Assembly: GCF_001894945.1 (NCBI RefSeq)
Contig: NZ_BCXE01000005.1
Coordinates: forward strand, 20,466 to 84,465
DNA: 64,000 nt
Source: Rhodococcus ruber NBRC 15591
GTDB lineage: Bacteria; Actinomycetota; Actinomycetes; Mycobacteriales; Mycobacteriaceae
Direction of reading: 5' to 3'
Shown here one piece after another: positions 56,796 through 64,000 of this stretch (position 1 is the first letter of the stretch; every line of letters starts with the position of its first letter). A model generated the notes under the pieces. It saw only the letters and a list, made by a program, of their open reading frames with translations, was not told the origin of the DNA and searched no databases. The position numbers and the translations under genes were made by a program.

Positions 56796-57107
56796 CGCGC
56801 ATCACCTCCTCTCGTTCTGATGATCGACACGGACTTTATATCACCAGTCGTGTTATTAACTCCGCGTGAACGGACTGGGAAATGATGGCCGACGGGCCAC
56901 CAACCGCAAGCAACCCGGACGGGAACCCTCCCCGACTTGGAGATCCAAAACATTGCTTTGCAGATTTTTTCGCGCACTTTTGGATTCCGCGACCGCGTAC
57001 CGGAGACCTTCCGGCCCGTTTTGACCGGGCGCCGGAACCGGTGCCACCATCGTCCCGGCCGCTTCGGTTCTTAACTACTCGATGTTATTTCGACAAGGAC
57101 GGTGGAC
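56796..57107. other. 312-base divergent control region (DeoR / ugpA)
   Basis: No gene is seen. It is the most AT-rich stretch nearby and holds the DeoR-type inverted repeat at 56835-56859, a TATAAA on the minus strand (complement of 56835-56840) as likely -10 for the DeoR gene, an ATTTTTT-like run near 56964, and TTAACTACTCGATGTTATTT just before ugpA. Confidence 0.6.
56835..56859. promoter_or_regulatory. AT-rich inverted repeat, candidate DeoR operator
   Basis: TTTATATCAC-CAGTC-GTGTTATTAA pairs at 8 of 10 positions as an inverted repeat. It overlaps the candidate -10 of the DeoR gene, so binding there would give autorepression and control of ugpA. Confidence 0.5.
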
Positions 57108-58067
57108 GTGTCCGTGACACTGACCCGGCGCGAGACGGACCCGGCGGTCCGCTCCCCGGACATCCCGGCCTCGGCACCCCGGCCGGGCCGCACCCGGCGC
57201 AGGCGCCGCGAGCGACTGTTGTTCGCGCTGTTCGCGCTGCCCAACCTCGCGCTGATCGTCGTATTCGCCTACTGGCCGATCGTCGGCAACGCCTATCTGA
57301 GCCTGACCCGGTGGGACATGATCGCCCCGCAACCGTTGTTCGTCGGTCTCGACAACTACCTCGCTCTGTTCACCGACCCCGCGTTCCTGCGGGTGCTCCG
57401 GTTGACCGGCATCTGGGTGGTCTGCGTGGTCGGCACCAGCCTGTGCGGAGGACTGGCGCTCGGCCTGCTGTTCAACGTGCGCCTGCCCGGCCGCGGCGCC
57501 GTCACCGCACTGGCGTTCTCCCCGCACATCCTCTCCGGGGCCGCCGTCGCCGCGATCTGGCTGTTCATGTTCGACCCCAACTACGGTCTGTCCCGCGTCC
57601 TGTTCTCCGTCGTCGGCGCGGACTCTCCGCACTGGACGACGTCCGGGCGGTGGGCCCTGCCGGCCCTGATCATCGTCGCGGTGTGGAAGGGTGTCGGCTT
57701 CGTCGCCATCGTCTACCTCGCTGCCCTGCAGTCCATTCCGTCCGAAGTACTCGAGGCGGCCCGGCTCGACGGCGCCGGCCGGTGGCAGTCGCTGCGGCAC
57801 ATCGTCCTTCCGCTGCTCTCACCCACGACGTTCTTCCTGCTCGTCACCCAGGTCATCGCCGCATTCCAGTCGTTCGACCTGATCGCGATGATGACCGGAG
57901 GCGGGCCGGCCGGCGCCACGACGACCCTCAGCTGGTTCATCTACCAGCAGGGATTCCGCGAGTTCGACGCCGGGTCGGCCGCGGCCGGCTCGATGATCAT
58001 GTTCGTGGTGCTGATGGCGACGACGGTGTTCCAGATGCGCTACGTCGAGAAGAAGGTGCACTACTGA
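57108..58067 (+). CDS. ABC sugar/glycerol-phosphate transporter permease (UgpA-like)
   Basis: A 319-residue CUT1 permease with six hydrophobic helices (LLFALFALPNLALIVVFAYW first) and the EAA loop SEVLEAARLDGAGRWQSLRHI near residue 215. The ending FQMRYVEKKVHY is common in UgpA/LacF-type proteins. GTG 57108 is 8 bases after AAGGA; GTG 57102 is only 2 bases away and less likely. It overlaps the next permease by one base. Confidence 0.85.
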   Translation: MSVTLTRRETDPAVRSPDIPASAPRPGRTRRRRRERLLFALFALPNLALIVVFAYWPIVGNAYLSLTRWDMIAPQPLFVGLDNYLALFTDPAFLRVLRLTGIWVVCVVGTSLCGGLALGLLFNVRLPGRGAVTALAFSPHILSGAAVAAIWLFMFDPNYGLSRVLFSVVGADSPHWTTSGRWALPALIIVAVWKGVGFVAIVYLAALQSIPSEVLEAARLDGAGRWQSLRHIVLPLLSPTTFFLLVTQVIAAFQSFDLIAMMTGGGPAGATTTLSWFIYQQGFREFDAGSAAAGSMIMFVVLMATTVFQMRYVEKKVHY

Positions 58068-58903
58068 TGGCCACCCTCGTTCCCCGCCGCATCGCGCGAC
58101 TGCGGTCGCTGCCCGCGCTCGTCGTGACGGGCCTGGTGTTCGCCGCTCCCTTCCTGTGGATGCTCAGCTCGGCCTTCAAGCCGGAGGCCGAGATCTACCG
58201 GTGGCCGCTGCAGTGGCTCCCGAGCGAGTTCGTCCTCGACAACTTCGCCCGCGCCTGGGAGGCCGCCCCGTTCGACCGGTTCCTGATCAACTCGCTCGTC
58301 GTCACCGCCGTCGGCGCCACGCTCAAGGTGGTCCTGGCCGTCTTCAGCGCCTACGCGTTCGCGTTCCTGTCCTTCCCCGGACGGAACCTGCTCTTCGTGG
58401 CGGTGCTCGGTGCGTTGATGGTACCCGGCCACGTGACCCTGCTGATCAACTACATCACCGTCGGCAACCTCGGTTTGATCAACACCTATGCCGGCATCGT
58501 ATTACCTGGGCTGGCAAGTGCGTTCGGAACCTTCCTGCTGCGTCAGCATTTCCGCGGGATCGCCCCGGAGGTCCTCGAGGCCGCTGAGCTCGACGGCGCC
58601 GGGCACCTGCGCCGGCTGGTGCACTTCGTGCTGCCCATGTCGCTGCCGGCGGTGATCACCGTCGCACTGATCGCCGTCATCGACGAGTGGAACGACTTCA
58701 TCTGGCCGCTACTGGTGACCAATTCCGTGCAGATGCGCACGCTGCCGATCGGCCTGATGTATCTGAAGGAGACCGAAGGCGTCGACCAGTGGGGCTCGAT
58801 CATGGCCGGCACCACGTTCGTCGTCGTGCCGATGCTGCTGCTGTTCCTGCTCGCCCAGCGCTACATCATCAGCGGAATGGCCGGCGCCGCCGTCCGCCGC
58901 TGA
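58067..58903 (+). CDS. ABC sugar/glycerol-phosphate transporter permease (UgpE-like)
   Basis: A 278-residue CUT1 permease, second half of the pore. It shows FAAPFLWMLSSAFKPEAEIY at the first helix, NSLVVTAVGATLKVVLAVFS, and the EAA loop PEVLEAAELDGAGHLRRLVH near residue 170. ATG 58067 overlaps the ugpA-like stop (TGATG), giving strict coupling. It is followed 44 bases later by the binding-protein gene. Confidence 0.87.
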   Translation: MATLVPRRIARLRSLPALVVTGLVFAAPFLWMLSSAFKPEAEIYRWPLQWLPSEFVLDNFARAWEAAPFDRFLINSLVVTAVGATLKVVLAVFSAYAFAFLSFPGRNLLFVAVLGALMVPGHVTLLINYITVGNLGLINTYAGIVLPGLASAFGTFLLRQHFRGIAPEVLEAAELDGAGHLRRLVHFVLPMSLPAVITVALIAVIDEWNDFIWPLLVTNSVQMRTLPIGLMYLKETEGVDQWGSIMAGTTFVVVPMLLLFLLAQRYIISGMAGAAVRR

Positions 58904-58947
58904 CCTCACCCTTCTTCCGCATCACGAAAACCCCTCCAGGAGAGATC

Positions 58948-60324
58948 ATGTCCCCGATTTCCCGCCCCTCGCCGCTCACCTCGGCACGCCTGAGCCGGCG
59001 CCGGTTCCTCACCGTCGCCGCGATGGCCTCCGCCGCCGTGCCGATCCTGTCGGCCTGCGGAAGCCCCACTGCCGGATCCTCGGCCTCGTTCGGCCAACCC
59101 GAGGTCGCACCGCCGGCCGAATACGCCGGCCGCACCAACGTGGTGATGTGGAGTCCGTGGACCGGCAACAACGGCGACCGGCTCGCCACGATCATCAAGG
59201 ACTTCAACGACTCCCAGTCCGAGATCTACGCCGAGATCCAGACGTTCAACGGCTACGACGGGGTGTCCGAGAAGCTCGCCGCGGGCCTGCAGGCCAGGCA
59301 GATTCCCGACATCGCCGTGTTCTCCGATGTGCACTGGAACATCTTCTTCCTCAACGGCAGCCTCGAACCCCTCGACGGATACTTCACCGACGACTTCGGA
59401 CCCGCCACCTTCCACACGCGGTTGTTCGACGAGGGCGTCGTGCGCGGACAGTCGTTCTGGGTGCCCTACGGCCGCTCGACACCGCTGTTCTACTACAACA
59501 AGGAGGTCTTCGCCGCGGCCGGTCTGCCCGACCGGGCACCGGCCACCTGGGAGGAGTTCCGCGGTTGGGGCAAGGAGATCACCGGTCGCGACTACCGGGG
59601 CAACCGACTGCAGATGCGCGCCTATACCGGCACCGACGACTGGTACTTCCAGGGCCTGCTGTGGAACTTCGGCGGCGGCATCTCCGAGGGTCTCGACGTG
59701 GTGCTCGACACGCCGGAGAGCATCACGGCCGCCGAGTTCGACCGTGCGATCGTCAACGACGACCGGATCGGCTACCTCGCGCAGAGCATGAACAACGACT
59801 TCACCAACGGTCTCGTCGCCACGATCACCAACTCCACCGGCTCGCTCACCGGCCTGATCTCCGGGGCGGACTTCGAGGTGGGCGCCGGCTTCCTGCCCAC
59901 GGCCACCACCACCGGGGTACCCACCGGCGGCGGCGGACTGTCGATCATGAAACATTCCGCCCCCGAACGGAAGGAGGCTGCCGCGAAGGTCCTCGCATAC
60001 CTGTCCCGGCCGCAACCGTCGGCCGACTGGACCGTCGGCACCGGCTACCTCCCGGCGACGATCGGCGCGGCCGAATCCGCCACCGTGCAGCAGCGCATGG
60101 CCGAGAATCCGTACTACCGGCTCGCCGTCGAACAACTCGACATCGCCCGGCAGCCCGACGCCGTTCGCCGCTACGTCTCGAGCGCCATAGTCGAGATGCG
60201 CACCGCCATCCAGAAGCTCTACACCGAGAACGCCGACGCGGCGACGACCCTGCGGCAGACCGCCGAGAAGCTGCGCGTCGAGGCCGACATCCTTCGCCCC
60301 CGGTACGAGGAGATGGTCGCCTGA
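58948..60324 (+). CDS. ABC transporter substrate-binding lipoprotein (UgpB-like)
   Basis: A 458-residue family-1 binding protein. The N-terminus has a twin-arginine motif SRRRFLTVAA and the lipobox LSAC (cysteine near residue 37), so it is probably Tat-exported and lipid-anchored. The mature part includes MWSPWTGNNGDRLATIIKDF, LAAGLQARQIPDIAVFSDV, and WVPYGRSTPLFYYNKEVF, as in UgpB-type proteins for sn-glycerol 3-phosphate and glycerophosphodiesters. ATG 58948 has AGGAG six bases upstream. The adjoining phosphodiesterase supports that ligand; a sugar is the alternative. Confidence 0.85.
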   Translation: MSPISRPSPLTSARLSRRRFLTVAAMASAAVPILSACGSPTAGSSASFGQPEVAPPAEYAGRTNVVMWSPWTGNNGDRLATIIKDFNDSQSEIYAEIQTFNGYDGVSEKLAAGLQARQIPDIAVFSDVHWNIFFLNGSLEPLDGYFTDDFGPATFHTRLFDEGVVRGQSFWVPYGRSTPLFYYNKEVFAAAGLPDRAPATWEEFRGWGKEITGRDYRGNRLQMRAYTGTDDWYFQGLLWNFGGGISEGLDVVLDTPESITAAEFDRAIVNDDRIGYLAQSMNNDFTNGLVATITNSTGSLTGLISGADFEVGAGFLPTATTTGVPTGGGGLSIMKHSAPERKEAAAKVLAYLSRPQPSADWTVGTGYLPATIGAAESATVQQRMAENPYYRLAVEQLDIARQPDAVRRYVSSAIVEMRTAIQKLYTENADAATTLRQTAEKLRVEADILRPRYEEMVA

Positions 60325-61085
60325 TGCCCGCGCCCGAACCCGCCCGCCCCTTCACGATCGTCGGGCATCGCGGCGCGATGGCGCACGCCCCCGAGAACAG
60401 TGTCGAGTCGTTCCTGCTCGCCGAGGAACTCGGCGCCGACGAGATCGAGCTCGACGTCCGCCTCACCGCCGACGGCGCCGCGATCGTGCTGCACGACGCG
60501 ACGCTGGACCGGGTCGCCGCCGACGAGTCGGGGCGTGGTCTCGGCCCGGTCGCGGACCTGGACCTCGACCGGCTGCGCGCCGTGCAGCTCGACTCCGGGC
60601 ATCCGGTCCTCACGTTCGACGAGGCGCTCGACGCCACCACGGTGACCCTGCAGGTCGAGATCAAGACACCCGCCGTGGTGCCCGAGGTGGCACGCATCGT
60701 CGCCGCCCGGCCCGCCGACACCGCCCGTGTCCGCTTCACCAGCTTTCGACCGGAGGACCTGCGGCTGCTGGCCGAGCATGCCCCGACCGTGCCGCGCGGG
60801 CTGATCACGCTCGGCTACCCGGACGCGCAGCGGCATCCGGGCGGGATCGAGGCCGTGCTGGCCGAGACCGGGTGCAGCGCCTTCTTCTGCGGCTGGGACG
60901 GCCTGACCGCCGCCCTGGTCGACCGCGTCCGGGGCCTGGGCTACGAGATGCACGGCTGGCCGCTGCGAGGACCGGAGGACGTGGGGCGCGCACTCGCCTT
61001 CGGCCTGGACGGCGGCACCGCCGACGACCCGGGCGCGGCCCGGTACTGGCTCGCGGCGGCACTCGTTTCCCGACCGGTCGGGTGA
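60324..61085 (+). CDS. glycerophosphodiester phosphodiesterase (UgpQ-like)
   Basis: A 253-residue TIM-barrel phosphodiesterase that splits glycerophosphodiesters to glycerol 3-phosphate and an alcohol. It has GHRGAMAHAPENSVESF with catalytic His near residue 15, DEIELDVRLTADGAAIVLHD with metal-binding Glu/Asp and the second His, and QVEIKTP. No signal peptide, so it is cytoplasmic like UgpQ. ATG overlaps the binding-protein stop (TGATG). It makes the import cluster a likely scavenger of phospholipid head groups. Confidence 0.88.
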   Translation: MPAPEPARPFTIVGHRGAMAHAPENSVESFLLAEELGADEIELDVRLTADGAAIVLHDATLDRVAADESGRGLGPVADLDLDRLRAVQLDSGHPVLTFDEALDATTVTLQVEIKTPAVVPEVARIVAARPADTARVRFTSFRPEDLRLLAEHAPTVPRGLITLGYPDAQRHPGGIEAVLAETGCSAFFCGWDGLTAALVDRVRGLGYEMHGWPLRGPEDVGRALAFGLDGGTADDPGAARYWLAAALVSRPVG

Positions 61086-61174
61086 CGCGGGCCGACGGTG
61101 GTGTTTTCCGCCGGCCCGCGCAGGCCATACCGTGGTCGGGGAAACCGTCCGACGGACCCGAGGAGCAGCGGCAG

Positions 61175-62284
61175 ATGAGGATCACCGGCGCAGTCCTGGA
61201 GGAGATCGGCCGGCCGCGGCCGTTCGCCGAGTCGAAGCCGATCAGCGTGTCCGAACTCGAGCTCGATCCGCCGGGACCGACCGAGCTCCTGGTACGGATC
61301 GAGGCGGCCGGGGTGTGTCACTCCGATCTGAGCGTCGTGGACGGCAACCGGGTTCGTCCGGTGCCGATGCTGCTCGGACACGAGGCGGCCGGACGGATCG
61401 TCGAGGTCGGTTCGGCCGTCGACGACTTCCGGGTGGGGCAGCGGGTGGTCATGTCGTTCCTGCCGCGGTGCGAGGCGTGCGACAACTGCGCCGAGGACGG
61501 CCGGTTGCCCTGCACCGCCGGGTCCGCCGCCAACAACGCCGGCGAACTCCTGCACGGCGGCCGGCGCCTGCACCGCGACGGTCACCCGGTGCACCACCAT
61601 CTCGGGGTCTCGGGTTTCGCGACGCACGCGGTGATCGACCGCGCGTCGGCCGTCGCGGTCGACGACGACGTGCCGCCCGACGTCGCCGCGGTGCTCGGCT
61701 GTGCCGTGCTCACCGGCGGGGGTGCCGTCCTCAATGCGGCCCGGCCGCGGCCGCAGGACAGCATCGCGATCGTCGGCCTCGGTGGGGTCGGCATGGCCGC
61801 TCTCCTGACGGCCGTCGCGCAGGGGATCTCGCGCATCGTCGCGATCGACACTCTCGACGACAAGCTCGCCCGCGCCCGTGAACTGGGGGCGCACGAGACC
61901 TACACCCCGGGCGAGGCGCTCGAGCGGGGCGTCGCAGCCCGGTACGTCGTCGAATGTGCCGGCAGCGCACGCGCGTTCGAAACCGCGTTCGCCCTCACGG
62001 CACCCGGCGGCACGACCGTGACGGTCGGCCTGCCCGCCCCGACGACGACGGCCGTGATCTCCCCGTTGACGGTGACCGCGGAGGCCCGCACGATCGTCGG
62101 CAGCTACCTGGGCTCGGCCGTGCCGCGCCGCGACATCCCCGAGTACGCGCGCCTGTGGCGCGAGGGCCGGCTGCCGGTGGAGGAACTGATCTCCTCCCGG
62201 ATCCCCCTCTCGCGCATCAACGAGGCCATGGACCAGCTCGCCGACGGCCTGGCCGTACGTCAGGTCGTCGTGTTCGACGACTGA
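61175..62284 (+). CDS. zinc-dependent alcohol dehydrogenase (class III/NDMA-type)
   Basis: A 369-residue medium-chain dehydrogenase. Catalytic zinc ligands are in AAGVCHSDLSVVDG and LLGHEAAGRIVEVG; the structural lobe is reduced to CEACDNCAEDGRLPC. The NAD fold is SIAIVGLGGVGMAALLTAVA near residue 200. This is the class III/aryl-alcohol/NDMA-dependent branch, whose substrates range from formaldehyde adducts to aliphatic alcohols. ATG 61175 follows GAGGAG. It starts 89 bases after the ugpQ-like stop on the same strand; whether it belongs to that operon is uncertain. Its head-group alcohol could be a substrate. Confidence 0.83.
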   Translation: MRITGAVLEEIGRPRPFAESKPISVSELELDPPGPTELLVRIEAAGVCHSDLSVVDGNRVRPVPMLLGHEAAGRIVEVGSAVDDFRVGQRVVMSFLPRCEACDNCAEDGRLPCTAGSAANNAGELLHGGRRLHRDGHPVHHHLGVSGFATHAVIDRASAVAVDDDVPPDVAAVLGCAVLTGGGAVLNAARPRPQDSIAIVGLGGVGMAALLTAVAQGISRIVAIDTLDDKLARARELGAHETYTPGEALERGVAARYVVECAGSARAFETAFALTAPGGTTVTVGLPAPTTTAVISPLTVTAEARTIVGSYLGSAVPRRDIPEYARLWREGRLPVEELISSRIPLSRINEAMDQLADGLAVRQVVVFDD

Positions 62285-62298
62285 GCGCCGGACGTCGG

Positions 62299-62316
62299 CC
62301 GGGACCAAGGTCCCGG
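62299..62316. promoter_or_regulatory. DosR/DevR-box-like palindrome
   Basis: CCGGGACC-AA-GGTCCCGG keeps the GGGAC..GTCCC halves and AT centre of the actinobacterial DosR box. Flanks differ from the consensus (GC instead of TT/AA). As a hairpin it would have only a 2-base loop, so a protein site is more natural than a terminator. It is about 570 bases ahead of ctaD. Confidence 0.35.
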
Positions 62317-62558
62317 ACCGGATATCTTGTGGGAAAATGATTTTCCGGACGTCCGGGGCGGACGGGGACGAGGTGCCCGCGCGTCCCGGCCGCTCGGTCC
62401 CCCGCTCGGCGCCGGACTGCTCCGACCGATGGGCGCATGCGACGGGAGTCTTCGGACCCTTTTCTCCCGGTCCTCGGTCCCTCCGGCCGTGCCGGAGTCG
62501 AGGTGCGTTTCCCGTCCCGCCGGTGCGCGGCGGGTGCCCGGACCGCTCGCGAACGCGA

Positions 62559-62578
62559 GTATCCACAGCTGTGGAAAA
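62559..62578. promoter_or_regulatory. pair of inverted DnaA-box-like 9-mers
   Basis: GTATCCACA (62559-62567) and, on the other strand, TTTTCCACA (complement of 62570-62578) each match TTATCCACA at 8 of 9 positions, facing each other around CCACAGCTGTGG. No dnaA, dnaN or other origin gene is in the window, so this may be an isolated DnaA site controlling ctaD or titrating DnaA. Confidence 0.45.
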
Positions 62579-62885
62579 ACCTGTTGATCAGTGATTTTCG
62601 ACCCGGCCGACGACGACCCCGGCGTCCGCGACGGCCCGGCCCGTCCGGAGCAGCGGGCGGTGTCCGGCGCACCTGGGCGAGTCCACGCCGCGCCGTGGAC
62701 GTGCTCCACGTCTCATTGCCGATGTCGATGCGGCGGTGCAAGAGTCAGCGCGCCGACGGTCGGCGGCTCCGCTCGGACGTCTGCGCCGCCGGTCGAGCGG
62801 GCGGCCGCGAATCCGCCCGCTCGCGGCAGCAGGTCGGAACTCGATGCCCCGCCGGGAGGCGGGCCCGAAGGCAGGAGTCGTGGTC

Positions 62886-64000
62886 ATGGTCGATGTCGCG
62901 CCGATACTGAGGACGCCGGACGCGCACCGGCCGTATCCTCCGACCCACCGCCCGAAAGGCTCGAGGATCCTCACGGTCGTCACCTCCACCGACCACAAGG
63001 TGATCGGTGTGATGTACATCGTGGCGGCCTTCGCGTGGTTCCTCGTCGGCGGGCTCATGGCGCTGCTCATCCGGGGTGAGCTCGCCGTGCCCGGCCTGCA
63101 GTTCCTGTCGAACGAGCAGTACAACCAGCTCTTCACCATGCACGGCACGATCATGCTGCTGCTCTATGCGACGCCGGTGTTCTTCGGTTTCGCCAATTAT
63201 CTTCTGCCCCTGCAGATCGGGGCACCGGACGTGGCCTTCCCCCGGCTGAACGCGGTGGGCTTCTGGCTCTACGTCTTCGGCGGCCTCATGGCCGCGGCCG
63301 GCTTCCTCACCCCCGGGGGCGCCGCGGACTTCGGCTGGACGGCGTATGTGCCGCTGACGAATTCGCTGCACTCGCCCGGCGTCGGCGCGGACCTGTGGAT
63401 CCTCGGCCTCACCGTCGGCGGCCTGGGCACGATCCTCGGCGCGGTCAATCTCATCACCACCATCGTGTGCCTGCGCGCCCCCGGCATGACCATGTTCCGG
63501 ATGCCGATCTTCACCTGGAACACCTTCATCGCCTCGCTGCTGATCCTGCTGATCTTCCCGCTGCTGGCGGCGGCGCTGATCGCCCTGTTCGTCGACCGGC
63601 AGTTCGGCGCTCACATCTTCGATCCCGGCACGGGCGGTGTCATGCTGTGGCAGCACCTGTTCTGGTTCTTCGGTCATCCCGAGGTATACGTGCTGGCGCT
63701 GCCGTTCTTCGGCATCGTCTCGGAGATCTTCCCGGTCTTCTCCCGCAAGCCGATCTTCGGCTACACCGGCCTGGTCTACGCGACCCTGGCGATCGCGGCG
63801 CTCTCCATCGCGGTGTGGGCGCACCACATGTACGCCACCGGCGCCGTGCTGCTGCCGTACTTCTCGTTCATGACGTTCCTGATCGCGGTGCCCACCGGCG
63901 TGAAGTTCTTCAACTGGATCGGCACCATGTGGAAGGGGCAGCTGACGTTCGAGTCGCCGATGCTGTTCTCGGTCGGGTTCATCGTCACCTTCCTGTTCGG
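62886..64000 (+). CDS. ctaD: cytochrome c oxidase subunit I (aa3 type), cut by window end
   Basis: The first 371 codons of heme-copper oxidase subunit I, open to the window edge. ATG 62886 has AGGAG 8 bases upstream. The heme-a histidine is His86 ([15 protein letters not shown]). The CuB site is [19 protein letters not shown] with His264 and the cross-linked Tyr268, and the CuB pair His313-His314 is in WAHHMYATG. Membrane helices are evident throughout. It is the terminal oxidase catalytic subunit, reducing oxygen to water and pumping protons; about 190-200 residues should lie beyond the window. Confidence 0.95.
   Translation, partial: MVDVAPILRTPDAHRPYPPTHRPKGSRILTVVTSTDHKVIGVMYIVAAFAWFLVGGLMALLIRGELAVPGLQFLSNEQYNQLFTMHGTIMLLLYATPVFFGFANYLLPLQIGAPDVAFPRLNAVGFWLYVFGGLMAAAGFLTPGGAADFGWTAYVPLTNSLHSPGVGADLWILGLTVGGLGTILGAVNLITTIVCLRAPGMTMFRMPIFTWNTFIASLLILLIFPLLAAALIALFVDRQFGAHIFDPGTGGVMLWQHLFWFFGHPEVYVLALPFFGIVSEIFPVFSRKPIFGYTGLVYATLAIAALSIAVWAHHMYATGAVLLPYFSFMTFLIAVPTGVKFFNWIGTMWKGQLTFESPMLFSVGFIVTFLF

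Larger units (their letters stand above)
62285..62885. other. 601-base palindrome-rich non-coding region before ctaD
   Basis: No frame here looks coding: the candidates are arginine- and serine-rich translations without a homologous look. It holds a run of palindromes: CCGGGACC-AA-GGTCCCGG (62299-62316), GGAAAAT-G-ATTTTCC (62332-62346), CCGGACGTCCGG (62345-62356), CCACAGCTGTGG (62563-62574) and CGTGGA-CGTGC-TCCACG around 62694. Likely the terminator of the dehydrogenase gene plus a long ctaD leader and control region. Confidence 0.6.

Noticed and set aside
62559..62578. Chromosomal replication origin
   Set aside because: Only two box-like sites, no AT-rich unwinding region, and no dnaA, dnaN, recF or rpmH gene nearby.
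62437..62910. Open frame of 157 codons in the gap before ctaD
   Set aside because: Arginine- and serine-rich translation without any domain look, overlapping the ctaD start and the palindromes; a high-GC artefact.

Overview
The window is a GC-rich chromosomal segment with actinobacterial signs: frequent GTG starts and one well-supported TTG start, F420-type oxidoreductases, a DUF3556 protein, PucR/CdaR regulators, terminators that are GC hairpins without U-tracts, and a propane-monooxygenase operon of the Rhodococcus/Gordonia/Mycobacterium type. A Rhodococcus-like organism is the best guess; it is inferred from gene content, not from a marker gene. I find no rRNA, tRNA, CRISPR array, transposase, integrase or phage gene.

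Layout. 1-5.8 kb: a TetR regulator with a palindromic operator, two F420/deazaflavin-family oxidoreductases, then a thiolase, a C-terminally short carotenoid-oxygenase-family protein and a tandem-domain HxlR regulator. 5.8-11.4 kb: an amino-acid ABC importer whose binding protein and permease are fused, a PhoX phosphatase and a haloacid-dehalogenase-type hydrolase. 11.4-17.5 kb (minus): an acyl-CoA synthetase / DUF3556 membrane protein / phytoene-desaturase-like flavoprotein / PucR operon of unknown function. 17.6-28.1 kb: hydantoinase/oxoprolinase-type hyuA-hyuB with an NCS1 permease and an amino-acid permease, and two divergent PucR regulators. 28.2-31.2 kb: a RES-domain toxin-antitoxin pair with its operator, and an orphan multi-pass membrane protein. 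31.2-39.7 kb: aminotransferase, glutaryl-CoA-dehydrogenase-like enzyme, semialdehyde dehydrogenase and CaiB-type CoA-transferase, divergent from a short NAD-glutamate dehydrogenase. Together they spell a 5-aminovalerate/glutarate (lysine) catabolic route.

39.7-52.5 kb is the centrepiece: prmA-prmB-prmC-prmD, an amidohydrolase, a MIP18/DUF59 protein, a zinc alcohol dehydrogenase and a GroEL paralogue on the minus strand. It is divergent from a GAF/Fis regulator with a degenerate AAA+ domain, followed by a catalase. Two intergenic hairpins split the operon into A / BCD / accessory modules, and the same inverted-repeat pattern lies upstream of both prmA and the catalase. 52.6-62.3 kb: a GH63 glucosylglycerate-hydrolase-like enzyme, a Ugp-type ABC importer (ATPase, two permeases, binding protein) with a glycerophosphodiesterase, a DeoR-family regulator, a HAD phosphatase and an alcohol dehydrogenase. 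62.3-64.0 kb: a 600-base non-coding region rich in palindromes, then cytochrome oxidase subunit I, cut by the window end.
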